Below, piece after piece: positions 16,886 to 26,123 of a stretch of DNA of 43,789 bases (position 1 is the stretch's first letter; each line of letters starts with the position of its first letter). This DNA is from an uncultured Arsenicibacter sp. Its GTDB lineage: Bacteria > Bacteroidota > Bacteroidia > Cytophagales > Spirosomataceae. A model generated the notes under the pieces. It saw nothing but the letters and a program-made list of their open reading frames with translations, ran no database searches and had not been told where the DNA came from. Both the position numbers and the translations under genes were made by a program. The DNA is taken from NCBI RefSeq assembly GCF_945952095.1, contig NZ_CAMFHL010000034.1:1-43789 (forward strand), read 5' to 3'.

Positions 16886-17185
16886 TTATCCAACCGAATC
16901 GTAGATAACGACTTTCTCCCAAAGATGGGCATAGTTTACCCGGAAATCGTCGTGGATCGGATCCTGCTGATAGGCTTCTTCATCCGCGGGACTATCAAAA
17001 AAACAAAGCCATGAGTACGCATAGGTCCGTTCAATGACTGACCGGTTTGTGTCGGCGGGTGTGCCGATATGGGATAATTTAATGGTCGGACATTGCGCCA
17101 GTTTTGTCAGGCCTTCCAGTAATGTCGCCTGATCGGCTTCACTCTCCGGATTATTCAGGTAAAAGAATACGTGATGAACAAACAT
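16886..17185 (-). CDS. Dabb (stress-responsive alpha/beta barrel) domain protein
   Basis: A 99-residue protein matching the Dabb domain, a dimeric ferredoxin-like alpha/beta barrel. The family signature is visible: MFVHHVFFYL at the N-terminus with the conserved His, LEGLTKLAQCPTIK, YAYSWLCFFDSPADEEAYQQ, then DPIHDDF and a final strand. Members are often stress-induced or act on small polyketide-like substrates; no substrate can be named here. It is monocistronic and is divergent from the SusC gene, separated by 392 bases. Confidence 0.88.
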   Translation of the reverse strand: MFVHHVFFYLNNPESEADQATLLEGLTKLAQCPTIKLSHIGTPADTNRSVIERTYAYSWLCFFDSPADEEAYQQDPIHDDFRVNYAHLWEKVVIYDSVG

Positions 17186-17304
17186 AAATGTTTCGGGTTG
17201 GTATAAATCTGGCTAACCGGTAACGGCCTCCTGTCCGGAAAAACTTCCGGCCGGAAAACACATTTGGTTTAGCGTTTGTAAAAGTATATAAACAATTCCG
17301 GAAG

Positions 17305-17339
17305 TGTACCGGTCAGTTGATATCAACCTTTTGTACCGG
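17305..17339. promoter_or_regulatory. Candidate operator upstream of susC
   Basis: GTTGATATCAAC (17316-17327) is perfectly self-complementary. It sits between two direct copies of TGTACCGG whose starts are 27 bases apart. It is about 150 bases upstream of the candidate susC -7 box. Which regulator would bind is not known; no HTCS, sigma/anti-sigma or AraC gene adjoins this locus. Confidence 0.4.
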
Positions 17340-17487
17340 CTGCTGCTCTGCGAATAACGCCGCTTCTGCCCACCGGTAACCATACGTCCTGCAAATTGTG
17401 TTCAATTTACACGATATGCAGGCTTTCTGCTGAAAATACCCCTCTTTATTCCCGAAAATGCCCCCCTCCGGAGAATCTGTACCCGTC

Positions 17488-17495
17488 TATTTTTG
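17488..17495 (+). promoter_or_regulatory. Candidate -7 promoter element of susC
   Basis: TATTTTTG is an exact match to TAnnTTTG, 82 bases upstream of the SusC start codon. There is no TTTG at the usual distance upstream, so the promoter may need an activator. Confidence 0.45.
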
Positions 17496-17577
17496 CATTA
17501 TTCGAACATTGTTTTTGCTTTTCGGTGGTGTGCCAACCGAATATTCTCAAAAACCCGGAAATCATATTTTCTGAATT

Positions 17578-20500
17578 ATGCACATTAAACAACTACTTTT
17601 AACCGGCAGACAGGCATGGTATCCCCGGAAATGTGTGGGGCTGCTCCTGATTATGCTCCATGCGCTTATGAGTCCGCTGGCGTTCGGTCAGGGGGCGCCC
17701 ATTACGGTTTCCGGCCGCGTCGCCGATGCAAAAGGTGAGGGGCTGCCGGGCGTTAACATTATCCTGAAAGGTTCGGTCGAAGGCGCTACGTCCGACGCCA
17801 AAGGGGCCTTCACCCTTAAAGTGCCGAATGAACAATCGGTGCTGGTGTTTTCCTTTGTCGGCTACGTCAGCCAGGAGACCGTTGTCGGGAAGCGGCGCAC
17901 CATTGACGTAACGCTTCAGGAAGACAACAAAATGTTGCAGGAGGTTGTCGTGGTTGGCTACAGTACCATGCGCAAGAAAGACCTGACAGGCTCCATCACC
18001 CAGATTCGTCCCGACAAGATTGCCGATCAGAACCCGAACACAACGCAGGACATTCTCCGCGGTACACCCGGCGTTACGGTAGGCTTTGACCCGTCGGCTA
18101 AAGGGGGCGGATCGATCCAGATACGTGGGCAGCGTTCGGTTTACACGGCCGGTGGCCACAATGATCCGCTGATTATTCTCGACGGCATGATTTTCTACGG
18201 CGAACTCTCGGAGATTAACCCGGACGATATCGGCCAGATCGACATTCTGAAAGATGCATCGGCGGCGGCAGTATACGGGGCCAAATCGGCCAACGGGGTA
18301 TTGATCGTTACCACGAAAAAAGGCCAGAAAGGTAAGCCGAAGATAAACGTCACGTCAAACCTCGGCTTTGTGACCATGGGGGCTAACCGGAATGTCTTCA
18401 ACACGGACGAGTATATGCAGTACCGGCAGGACTGGTATAAAGCCCCGACCTATGGCCTGAATGCCACCACCGGTACGTATGAAGCGTACCGGTCGAGTTT
18501 TGCCAGTCAGCGCGGGTACTATGATAAGCCAACCGAAGGCAATCTGTCTCAGTATGGCATTACGCTCGATCAGTGGCGTGCTTACACGGGATCGACCAAC
18601 GGGTCTGCTTCGGATCAGGAAATCTGGGCGAAACGGTTGCTGATGCAGGGAACGGCCCTGACCAATTTACTCGGCGGTCAGTCATTCGACTGGTACAAAC
18701 ACAGCTTCCGCACAGGCGTAAACCAGGATTACAACCTGAGCGTGTCGGGGGCTTCCGACAACATCAACTATTACCTGTCGTTCGGCTACCTGGCCAACGA
18801 AGGTGTCGCCCGCGGGAATGATTACAGCGCCATCCGCTCGAATATGAAAGTGGAGGGGAAAGTGACGAAATGGCTGGACATTGGCGCTAACGTGAACTTC
18901 CAGCAACGGACCGACGGTGACCTCGCCGTTGACTGGGGCCGCCAGATCATCAATAACGCCCCGTTTGCCAGCTATAAGGATGCCAACGGCAACCTGCTGG
19001 TGCATCCGATGGGCGACAACATGGTGAATAACTACGGCTACAACTACGACTTCGACCGGCAATACCGCGATCTGGACAAGGGGTATACCATCTTCAATAC
19101 CATCCTGACGACGAAAGTGAAGCTGCCGTTTAACATTACGTATGCGTTTAACTTCTCGCCGCGCTACCAGTTTTTCCATGACCGCTACTGGGAATCGGCC
19201 AGCCATCCGGACTGGAAAGGGACCAATGGTCTGGTCAACCGCGAACAGACGCAGCGCCTCGACTGGTCGCTGAACAACACCATCAACTGGGATTATTCCT
19301 TTAAGGAAAAACACCATGTCAACGTAACGCTGGTGCAGGAAGCGGAAAAGCGGCAGTCGTGGCTGGACCGCATCGAAGCCCGTAACATCCTGCCAAGCGA
19401 TGCCCTCGGCTACCACGAAACGTACTATGGCGACAAAAACCGCAGCAGTTACGACTCCGACGACGTGAAGGAAACGGCCGACGGGATGCTGGCCCGTCTG
19501 TTTTACTCGTACGATGACCGGTACATGATTACCACCTCGGTGCGCCGCGACGGTTATTCGGCATTCGGCAGTTCCAACCCGCGGGCGACGTTTTTCTCGG
19601 CGGCGTTTGCCTGGACATTTACAAACGAAACATTCGCTAACTGGGGACCGCTCAGTACCGGTAAACTGCGCCTGTCGTGGGGGCAGAACGGCAACCGGTC
19701 ACTGGCTGATCCGTATCTGGCACTGGCCAACCTCGGGGCCGGTGTAGGTGCAACCATGGGTTACCTCGACCAAAGCGGCAACCTCATTCAGTACCGGTAT
19801 CTGACCGTTGGCCGTCTGGCAAACCCGAACCTGTCGTGGGAAAAAACGGAAGCGTTCAATATCGGTGCCGACTTCGGCCTGCTAAAAGACCGTATTACCG
19901 GTACGGTGGATTACTACATTACCCCGACTATCGACATGATCATGAGCCGGTCATTGCCGGGCTTTACCGGCTTCGGCAGCATTACCACCAACCTGGGTAA
20001 AGTCGAAAACCGTGGGTTTGAAATCTCCCTGAATACGCAGAACGTCCGTCGCGGCGACTTCTCGTGGAACTCGGTGTTTGGCATCTCGAAGTACAAAAAC
20101 ACGATCAAACACCTGTATTACATATACGACAATGTGGTGGATGATCAGGGGAATATTACCGGAACGAGAGAGCGCAATGATATCGGCAATGGCTGGTTTA
20201 TCGGTCAGTCGGTGAGCGCCATCTGGAACTACCGCGTAACCGGTATCTGGCAGGCAAACGAAGCGGCAGAGGCTGCAAAATACGGCCAGCGCCCGGGTGA
20301 TCCGAAGGTGGCTAACAACTACACGGCAGATGATCGTAAAAATGCCGACGGCAGTACAACAGCGGTGTACAACGACAATGATAAGGAGTTTCTGGGTCAG
20401 ACAGCCCCGCCGGTTATGTGGTCACTGCGCAACGATTTCAACTACAAGAACCTGAATATTTCGGTAAACATGTATTCGTACATGGGCCACAAGAGCCTGA

Positions 20501-20871
20501 ACGGCGCTTACCTGAATCAGGATAACGGGACATCGCTGGTAACGAACCTGGCCAATGCCTACGCGAAAGACTACTGGACGCTGGAAAATCCGTCGAACAA
20601 CGTGGCGCGTCTGGATGCCAAAGGACCGGCCGGCGTGAACGCGCCGGGTATGCTGTACGACCGCTCGTTTATCCGGCTGGAAAACATCACGATCGGCTAC
20701 AAGCTGCCACGGACACTTCTGGCGGGGCGCGGTATTGACAACCTGAAGATTTTCGGCAGCATCCGGAACGTAGCCGTCTGGAAAAAAGACAAAAACTGGG
20801 ACTACTGGGATGTGGAAACGGGCGGATTAGCCCCACGGATTTACTCAATGGGTCTGAACGTATCTTTTTAA
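17578..20871 (+). CDS. SusC/RagA-type TonB-dependent transporter
   Basis: A 1,097-residue outer-membrane transporter that imports oligosaccharides or peptides with its SusD partner, powered by TonB. Seen in order: a long signal peptide ending near LAFGQG, a carboxypeptidase-regulatory-like domain (about 42-118; VSGRVADAKGEGLPGVNI), the TonB-box-like LQEVVVVGYSTMRKKDLTGS (about 120-140), the plug domain with QIRGQRSV and DGMIFYGELSEINPDDI, and the signature IDILKDASAAAVYGAKSANG; the rest is a beta barrel ending in YSMGLNVSF with C-terminal Phe. Length and motifs are complete. The SusD gene follows after 11 bases. The substrate is probably a plant or algal uronic-acid-containing glycan, inferred from the GH105 gene behind. 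Confidence 0.95.
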   Translation: MHIKQLLLTGRQAWYPRKCVGLLLIMLHALMSPLAFGQGAPITVSGRVADAKGEGLPGVNIILKGSVEGATSDAKGAFTLKVPNEQSVLVFSFVGYVSQETVVGKRRTIDVTLQEDNKMLQEVVVVGYSTMRKKDLTGSITQIRPDKIADQNPNTTQDILRGTPGVTVGFDPSAKGGGSIQIRGQRSVYTAGGHNDPLIILDGMIFYGELSEINPDDIGQIDILKDASAAAVYGAKSANGVLIVTTKKGQKGKPKINVTSNLGFVTMGANRNVFNTDEYMQYRQDWYKAPTYGLNATTGTYEAYRSSFASQRGYYDKPTEGNLSQYGITLDQWRAYTGSTNGSASDQEIWAKRLLMQGTALTNLLGGQSFDWYKHSFRTGVNQDYNLSVSGASDNINYYLSFGYLANEGVARGNDYSAIRSNMKVEGKVTKWLDIGANVNFQQRTDGDLAVDWGRQIINNAPFASYKDANGNLLVHPMGDNMVNNYGYNYDFDRQYRDLDKGYTIFNTILTTKVKLPFNITYAFNFSPRYQFFHDRYWESASHPDWKGTNGLVNREQTQRLDWSLNNTINWDYSFKEKHHVNVTLVQEAEKRQSWLDRIEARNILPSDALGYHETYYGDKNRSSYDSDDVKETADGMLARLFYSYDDRYMITTSVRRDGYSAFGSSNPRATFFSAAFAWTFTNETFANWGPLSTGKLRLSWGQNGNRSLADPYLALANLGAGVGATMGYLDQSGNLIQYRYLTVGRLANPNLSWEKTEAFNIGADFGLLKDRITGTVDYYITPTIDMIMSRSLPGFTGFGSITTNLGKVENRGFEISLNTQNVRRGDFSWNSVFGISKYKNTIKHLYYIYDNVVDDQGNITGTRERNDIGNGWFIGQSVSAIWNYRVTGIWQANEAAEAAKYGQRPGDPKVANNYTADDRKNADGSTTAVYNDNDKEFLGQTAPPVMWSLRNDFNYKNLNISVNMYSYMGHKSLNGAYLNQDNGTSLVTNLANAYAKDYWTLENPSNNVARLDAKGPAGVNAPGMLYDRSFIRLENITIGYKLPRTLLAGRGIDNLKIFGSIRNVAVWKKDKNWDYWDVETGGLAPRIYSMGLNVSF

Positions 20872-20882
20872 GGAATCAATCA

Positions 20883-22820
20883 ATGAACTATACACGCATT
20901 ACATCTAAACTTTCCCGGCGGTTAACCCGGTTTGCGCTGGTCCTGGCCGGTGTTGCCGCCACCGTGACCGGCTGTAAGGAATCGTATCTGAAACCGGAAC
21001 CGTTATCCTTGTACGAACCAGGTCTTACGTTTTCGACCAGGAGCGGCCTCGATGCGGCCATGGCTATCTGTGACCGCCACATCCGGTCGTACTGGACCTA
21101 CTTCCAGTATGTCGATCTGAGCCTGCCAATCAGTACGGAGTACATGTTTACGGAACTGGCTGTGGCCAGTAAAACCGACGATGGCAACATCTTCGCCGAT
21201 ATCGCCACCCGGCTGACACCCACGGATATGCCGGAGCGCGTGCCATATTTCTGGGACGAAACCTACAACGGAATCAAGTATGCCAACACCGTGATCAGTT
21301 TCATTGATAACGTGCCGGGTCTGACCGATGCTGTGAAGAACGAATACCGCGGCCGCGCCTTATTCCACCGCTCGTTCCGGTATCTGTCGCTTTGCTTCCA
21401 GTTCAAAGATGTGCCGCTGGTGACGAAAATCCTGCAGGTACCGAAACTGAACTACAAAACGACCAAACGCGAAGCCATTCTGAAAATGATCACGGCCGAC
21501 ATGGAGAAGGCCGTAGAGTGGGTACCGAATCAGGCGCAGATGACGCTGACGGGTATGGTGAACAAGGCAGCCTGCCGCCACCTGCTGATTAAGTGTTACC
21601 TCGCCACCGGTCAGTTCGACAAGGCCATTGAACAGGCCGACCTGCTGATCAACAGTTCGGGGTACTCGCTGATGCAGGCCAACTTCGGTAACGATGTCCG
21701 GCCGTATGCCACCACCTGGCCCGTGACCCGCAACGTGATCTGGGACTTACACCGCCCTGAGAATAAGGCTATTTCGGCCAACAAGGAGACGATTCTGGTG
21801 ATGCCGAACCGGATCAATACCGATATGGGCATCAAAATGAACTCAATGCGTAACTGGCTGCCGTTTATGGATTATGCCAACACGAAAGCGCCGGACGGCA
21901 AACAGGCCTTGCGGTATTTCGCGACCTCAAACAGCAACTTCCGCGCCCAGTATGATTATGTGCACACCTACGGACGGGGCATTGCCCATATCCGGCCGAC
22001 CTGGTTTGCCCAGAAGTCGTTGTGGTATGTAAACGGCAAGGACGATACCGGCGATTTGCGCCACAGCTCAGCAGCCGGTAACTGGATGCGTATGGATTCG
22101 CTGAAATACAACGACCCGACCAGCACGTACTACGGTCAGAAAATCCGCCTGCGGAATACGAATGGCAGCTACTTTACTGACGACACCATCCGGTGCTGGT
22201 TCGACTGGCCGCATTACAAATACTACGTCGAAGACCCGAACGAGACGCAGAACGTGAACGAAGCCAACCACCGTGGCGGTGCCGGTGACTGGTACCTCTT
22301 CCGGCTGGCCGAAACCTACCTGTTACGCGCAGAGGCGAAGTTCTACAAAGGCGATATTGCCGGGGCCACGGCCGATGTGAACATGATCCGTCAGCGGGCG
22401 AAATGTACGCAGCTGTACACTACCGTCAGTATCGGCGACATCATGAACGAGCGGGCGCGCGAACTGAACATGGAAGAATGGCGCTTTACCGAATTGAGCC
22501 GTGTGTCGTACTGCCTGGCTCTGTCGGGTAAACCGGACGAAGCAGGGGTGACTTATTCGGTGGATAATCTGGCGCAGAATAGTTACTGGTACCAGCGGAT
22601 TCAGCGGTACAGCGAGTTCTACAACAAAGGTAAGGTGACCGTCCGGAACCGTTCGTATACTATGGCCCCGAACAACATCAGCTGGCCAATCCCGCAGTCG
22701 GCCATCAATGCCAACGGGGGCAACAAACTGCGTCAGAATGTGGGCTACAGCGGTTATGATGCAACCGTTTCAATGTGGGAAAACTGGGAAGACGCTGTTG
22801 CTGATGAAGATAAACAATAA
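20883..22820 (+). CDS. SusD/RagB-type nutrient-binding lipoprotein
   Basis: A 645-residue outer-membrane surface lipoprotein that caps the SusC barrel and captures glycans. The lipobox is VTGC with Cys31. The N-terminal helical region with TPR-like pairs is visible (YNGIKYANTVISFIDN; NEYRGRALFHRSFRYLSLCFQF; KAACRHLLIKCYLATGQFDKAIEQADLLI), and the C-terminal part has the SusD hallmark WYLFRLAETYLLRAEAKFYKGD and ERARELNMEEWRFTELSRV. It lies 11 bases after susC and its last 17 bases overlap the start of the GH105 gene. Slightly longer than the usual 500-600 residues. Confidence 0.95.
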   Translation: MNYTRITSKLSRRLTRFALVLAGVAATVTGCKESYLKPEPLSLYEPGLTFSTRSGLDAAMAICDRHIRSYWTYFQYVDLSLPISTEYMFTELAVASKTDDGNIFADIATRLTPTDMPERVPYFWDETYNGIKYANTVISFIDNVPGLTDAVKNEYRGRALFHRSFRYLSLCFQFKDVPLVTKILQVPKLNYKTTKREAILKMITADMEKAVEWVPNQAQMTLTGMVNKAACRHLLIKCYLATGQFDKAIEQADLLINSSGYSLMQANFGNDVRPYATTWPVTRNVIWDLHRPENKAISANKETILVMPNRINTDMGIKMNSMRNWLPFMDYANTKAPDGKQALRYFATSNSNFRAQYDYVHTYGRGIAHIRPTWFAQKSLWYVNGKDDTGDLRHSSAAGNWMRMDSLKYNDPTSTYYGQKIRLRNTNGSYFTDDTIRCWFDWPHYKYYVEDPNETQNVNEANHRGGAGDWYLFRLAETYLLRAEAKFYKGDIAGATADVNMIRQRAKCTQLYTTVSIGDIMNERARELNMEEWRFTELSRVSYCLALSGKPDEAGVTYSVDNLAQNSYWYQRIQRYSEFYNKGKVTVRNRSYTMAPNNISWPIPQSAINANGGNKLRQNVGYSGYDATVSMWENWEDAVADEDKQ

Positions 22821-23982
22821 CGTTCGGGCAGTACAGAACGGCATCGCGCGGCGAGCCGTTCTGTACTGCTTTTTCCTGCTGATCAGCATTAGGCTGTATG
22901 CGCAGCCCGTGCCAACACCGACCGCTGTACTGGAAGCCGTTAACCATGCTAATGCCTGGTGGCAGGCAGCCCATCCGAACCATGGCAATGCGTTTTGGGA
23001 TAATGCGGCCTACCATACCGGCAACATGGAAGCGTATTTCCTGACTAAAAATGAAGCCTACCGGGCGTATTCCGAAGCGTGGGCGGCACAAAATGACTGG
23101 AAAGGCGCAAAATCGGAAGACAAGGCGGCGTGGAAGTATACTTATGGCGAAACGGACAACTATGTGTTGTTCGGTGACTGGCAAATTTGCTTTCAGACCT
23201 ACGTCGATCTGTATAATCTGAAACCAGAGCCCCATAAGATTGCCAGAGCGCGGGAGGTGATGGAGTACGAAATGAGTACGCCGAATATGGACTATTGGTG
23301 GTGGGCCGATGGGTTGTACATGGTCATGCCGGTAATGACAAAGCTGTATAAACTGACGGGGAATAAATTATACCTGGAGAAACTATACGAATACTTTTCC
23401 TATGCTAACAGCATCATGTATGATGCAGAGGAGAAACTGTATTACCGTGATGCGAAGTATGTATTTTCAAAACATAAGAGTGTAAACGGCAAAAAGGACT
23501 TCTGGGCGCGGGGCGATGGCTGGGTCTTTGCCGGACTGGCCAAAGTGCTGAAAGACCTGCCGGCTGATGCGCCCCACCGCGACGAATATGTGGCCAAATA
23601 CAAAGGTATGGCCGATGCCATTCTGAAGGCACAACAACCGGATGGCTACTGGACCCGGAGTTTACTGGACCCCGAACATGCTCCCGGACCCGAGACGAGC
23701 GGTACCGCTTTTTTTACCTATGGACTGCTTTGGGGGATCAACAACGGATACCTGCCCGAAAAAATATATCGGCCGGCGGCGCTCAAAGGCTGGCACTATC
23801 TGTCAACCGTTGCGCAGCAGGCCGACGGAAAAATCGGTTATGTACAGCCAATCGGCGAAAAAGCAATTCCCGGTCAGGTGGTCAATGCCGCTTCAACCAC
23901 CAATTTCGGCGTCGGGGCGTTTTTACTGGCAGGCTGCGAAATGCATCGCTACCTGACCGGAAAAAGGATGTCGAAAAAATAG
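22804..23982 (+). CDS. GH105/GH88-type unsaturated uronyl hydrolase, exported
   Basis: A 392-residue glycoside hydrolase resembling YteR/GH105 unsaturated rhamnogalacturonyl hydrolases, which remove the unsaturated uronic acid left by polysaccharide lyases. Seen: an (alpha/alpha)6-type run of Trp-rich repeats, WWWADGLYMVMPVM with the likely catalytic Asp, DFWARGDGWVFAGLAKVL, and ETSGTAFFTYGLLWGINNGYL near the C-terminus. ATG 22804 is chosen over 22708 because it gives a signal peptide (MKINNNVRAV... AVLYCFFLLISIRLYAQ) and overlaps the SusD stop by 17 bases. A 15-bp terminator-like hairpin lies inside codons 9-22, which is odd. Substrate could be pectic rhamnogalacturonan, ulvan or a related glycan. 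Confidence 0.88.
   Translation: MKINNNVRAVQNGIARRAVLYCFFLLISIRLYAQPVPTPTAVLEAVNHANAWWQAAHPNHGNAFWDNAAYHTGNMEAYFLTKNEAYRAYSEAWAAQNDWKGAKSEDKAAWKYTYGETDNYVLFGDWQICFQTYVDLYNLKPEPHKIARAREVMEYEMSTPNMDYWWWADGLYMVMPVMTKLYKLTGNKLYLEKLYEYFSYANSIMYDAEEKLYYRDAKYVFSKHKSVNGKKDFWARGDGWVFAGLAKVLKDLPADAPHRDEYVAKYKGMADAILKAQQPDGYWTRSLLDPEHAPGPETSGTAFFTYGLLWGINNGYLPEKIYRPAALKGWHYLSTVAQQADGKIGYVQPIGEKAIPGQVVNAASTTNFGVGAFLLAGCEMHRYLTGKRMSKK
22828..22874 (+). terminator. Perfect 15-bp hairpin plus T5 inside the GH105 signal-peptide region
   Basis: GCAGTACAGAACGGC (22828-22842) is exactly complementary to GCCGTTCTGTACTGC (22855-22869) around a 12-base loop, and five T residues follow (22870-22874). It begins seven bases after the SusD stop but lies within the downstream reading frame. 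It has the form of a rho-independent terminator and could partly stop transcription after susCD. Confidence 0.75.
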
Positions 23983-23987
23983 TACTC

Positions 23988-26072
23988 TTATTCCAGTCCT
24001 GGATTCCGGAGCGGACCGATTTTCCGCAGGTCACCGCCGGATTTCAGTTTGTTAATATGGCTGGTCAGTACCTGCTTCATCCCGTCATCGGGGCTGTAGG
24101 TTCTGGCCAGTTCATAGGCATGAATAGCCTCCTGCCGCGCATTCCGCATCAGGTACAGGTTGCCAAGTTCCCAATCCATAATCGGGCTTTTAGGGTACAG
24201 CTTCATTGCGGCCGAGAAGTAACGGATTGCTTTTGCCGTATCCGGTTTACTATCGATAAACAGGGCCTTAAAGCCTTTTCCGCCCAGCCAGTAGGCCCGT
24301 TCGTTGGGTAGGTAGAATTTCCCCTTAAATACCAGCAGATTGCCCATCCGTGCGACAGGGTTTGCTTTCCGGAACACCGCCATCTGATCGTCCTTGTCAT
24401 AGAGGTTTGGCGACAGGGCCGTTGACGGCATAAAAAACGTGCCGGTTACCCAAACCGACGTATACCGGCTACTATCTTTTTCGGGGTCTTCGCCGACCCA
24501 GTGGATGTTGTACCGTTGCTTTTCGGACCGCCGCATCCCATACCAGATGTACGGAATTTCACCCGTTTTTTTCAGGTGTTGGTTGTAATAACGGATCAGC
24601 TCGCCGGACCGTTGGGTGAGATCCACGCCTTCATCGTTGAAGTATTTGTAGCTGTTTTCGGAACGGCCCGCAAACCAGTTGAAATACTCCCAGGGCCGGA
24701 CAACCGGCAGGGCTTCGACCAGACTGGCAAGTGACAGAGAGGCGACTGCTACCCGTAAAGGGAGATTGCCGTTTTCAAGTGCATAGGTCACCGCCAGTCC
24801 CCCGAGCGCAGCAAACAGCGGCAGGAGCGACAACGCATGGCGGACACCGCCATAGGTAGACCCGGTGGCCAGTGCGAGCCAGAAGAGGCAAAACAGCAGC
24901 CCGAGAGCAGCCAGCGCCGGATAGGTTTGCCGGGGCAACTGGCGGAGGCAAAGCAACACCAGCCCGCAAAGCGTCAGGACGATAAGCCCGGGAGGTAATT
25001 TGGCCACCCAGATGCCGGGTGCATAATAAAACGGTGCCCTTGTGAAGGAGAGCTTGCCAAACGCAAAAACGGAGTTCGCCCGTCCTTCTACGCCTGCCCG
25101 GAACGTATCGGCTAGCCCCCAGAGGTAGGAGGCAGGCAATAGTCTGGCATCTGCCAGTGTATGGAGAAGCGCTTTAGACCCTGCCGATTGAATATCATCA
25201 ATCTTAATGGCGAGTGGTCGGTTAAAAAACTCGCCGGCCTGCGGGCTGTCGCGATACCGGAAACCGTAAAATCCCCACAACACGATTATAGCCCCAACCA
25301 TGACCGCGCCCATTTTCAGAAAATTAATGCCCCGTGCTTTCCAGCTGCCCCTCACCAGCAGAATCATGATCAGTCCGGTCAGTGCGACGCCGACAGCCGT
25401 GATGATGGCAGAGTGTTTAGCCGCCAGCGCAAGGCCGAGGCAACCGGCAGCGAGCAGCAAATCGCTTGCCTGCCACGTCCGGAAGGCGACAACAGCCGCC
25501 AGTACGGCCGAGCCGGAGGCCAGTGCTACCGGCAGATCGGTCATCACCACCGGTAAATGGGCGGCTACCGTCGGGTCAATCACCAGGTAGGTCAGGGTGA
25601 GCAATGCCGCAAGCGGACCGATCGTGCGGCGAAGCAATACCGTGAATAATAACAGGAGCAGGCCGTTGACCAGAAACATTGCCATTCGGGCCTGCTGCTG
25701 AACGGCCACCGGATCATTTTTCAGGTAAAGCTCTTCTTCCGCGAATTTGCGTTCGTCGTGCTTGTCTGTCATGGGCCGGAGGGGATCTAGTTTAAACCCG
25801 TTAGCCGCCACCACCGCACCGACTGCCAGTTTAGTCAGCGGCGGGTGTTCCGGGTTGATCCGGAAAGAGCCGGTTTTGGCATAGGAGACGCCGGCGGTAA
25901 TATGATAGGCTTCGTCGAGCGTAAATGAATCCAGTCGTGTGGCCAGGTCAGACCGGAAAATACCAGCCAGAATCAGCCCGATGGTCAGGCACCAGAACCA
26001 GACCAGCTTTAAGTCAACAGCCCGCCTGACGGGCAAAAGCTTCGGAAAATCCTGCTTGATATTGGCCTCCAT
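23988..26072 (-). CDS. GT39/ArnT-like membrane glycosyltransferase with C-terminal TPRs
   Basis: A 694-residue integral membrane protein of the GT-C type, which uses lipid-linked sugars to glycosylate lipids or proteins outside the inner membrane. Residues about 20-450 contain around ten membrane helices; the first outer loop has the catalytic-type acidic motif TLDEAYHITAG and INPEHPPLTKLAVGA, as in PMT/ArnT-like enzymes. The soluble C-terminus (about 450-694) ends in two TPR-like units (AKAIRYFSAAMKLYPKSP; QEAIHAYELARTYSPDD). ATG 26072 is chosen over 26168 because a near-perfect promoter ends 21 bases before it. It converges with the GH105 gene (six bases apart) and is divergent from the DUF5686 gene. 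The acceptor is unknown. Confidence 0.8.
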   Translation of the reverse strand: MEANIKQDFPKLLPVRRAVDLKLVWFWCLTIGLILAGIFRSDLATRLDSFTLDEAYHITAGVSYAKTGSFRINPEHPPLTKLAVGAVVAANGFKLDPLRPMTDKHDERKFAEEELYLKNDPVAVQQQARMAMFLVNGLLLLLFTVLLRRTIGPLAALLTLTYLVIDPTVAAHLPVVMTDLPVALASGSAVLAAVVAFRTWQASDLLLAAGCLGLALAAKHSAIITAVGVALTGLIMILLVRGSWKARGINFLKMGAVMVGAIIVLWGFYGFRYRDSPQAGEFFNRPLAIKIDDIQSAGSKALLHTLADARLLPASYLWGLADTFRAGVEGRANSVFAFGKLSFTRAPFYYAPGIWVAKLPPGLIVLTLCGLVLLCLRQLPRQTYPALAALGLLFCLFWLALATGSTYGGVRHALSLLPLFAALGGLAVTYALENGNLPLRVAVASLSLASLVEALPVVRPWEYFNWFAGRSENSYKYFNDEGVDLTQRSGELIRYYNQHLKKTGEIPYIWYGMRRSEKQRYNIHWVGEDPEKDSSRYTSVWVTGTFFMPSTALSPNLYDKDDQMAVFRKANPVARMGNLLVFKGKFYLPNERAYWLGGKGFKALFIDSKPDTAKAIRYFSAAMKLYPKSPIMDWELGNLYLMRNARQEAIHAYELARTYSPDDGMKQVLTSHINKLKSGGDLRKIGPLRNPGLE

Positions 26073-26093
26073 AGCAACGGTTTTTAGTCTGAT

Positions 26094-26123
26094 CAAATGT
26101 AGGCGAAAAACAATACCGGCAAA
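26094..26123 (-). promoter_or_regulatory. Promoter of the glycosyltransferase gene
   Basis: On the minus strand TTTG (26123-26120), an 18-base spacer and TACATTTG (26101-26094) fit the Bacteroidota consensus exactly. The expected start site is only about 15 bases before ATG 26072, which also rules out the upstream start codon at 26168. Confidence 0.7.

Larger units (their letters stand above)
17186..17577. other. Gene-free region upstream of susC
   Basis: 392 bases between the divergent Dabb and SusC genes. It holds a small hairpin CCGGAA-AAAC-TTCCGG near 17236-17251, a 12-bp perfect palindrome GTTGATATCAAC at 17316-17327 flanked by two direct copies of TGTACCGG (17305-17312 and 17332-17339), and a -7 box at 17488-17495. 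A short open frame at 17396-17602 overlaps the SusC start and looks non-coding. Confidence 0.6.

Noticed and set aside
17396..17602. 68-codon plus-strand ORF before susC
   Set aside because: No family features; it contains the probable susC promoter and overlaps the susC start.
18682..19416. 244-codon antisense frame inside susC
   Set aside because: It mirrors third-position GC bias in the SusC gene and has no recognisable domain or start signal.
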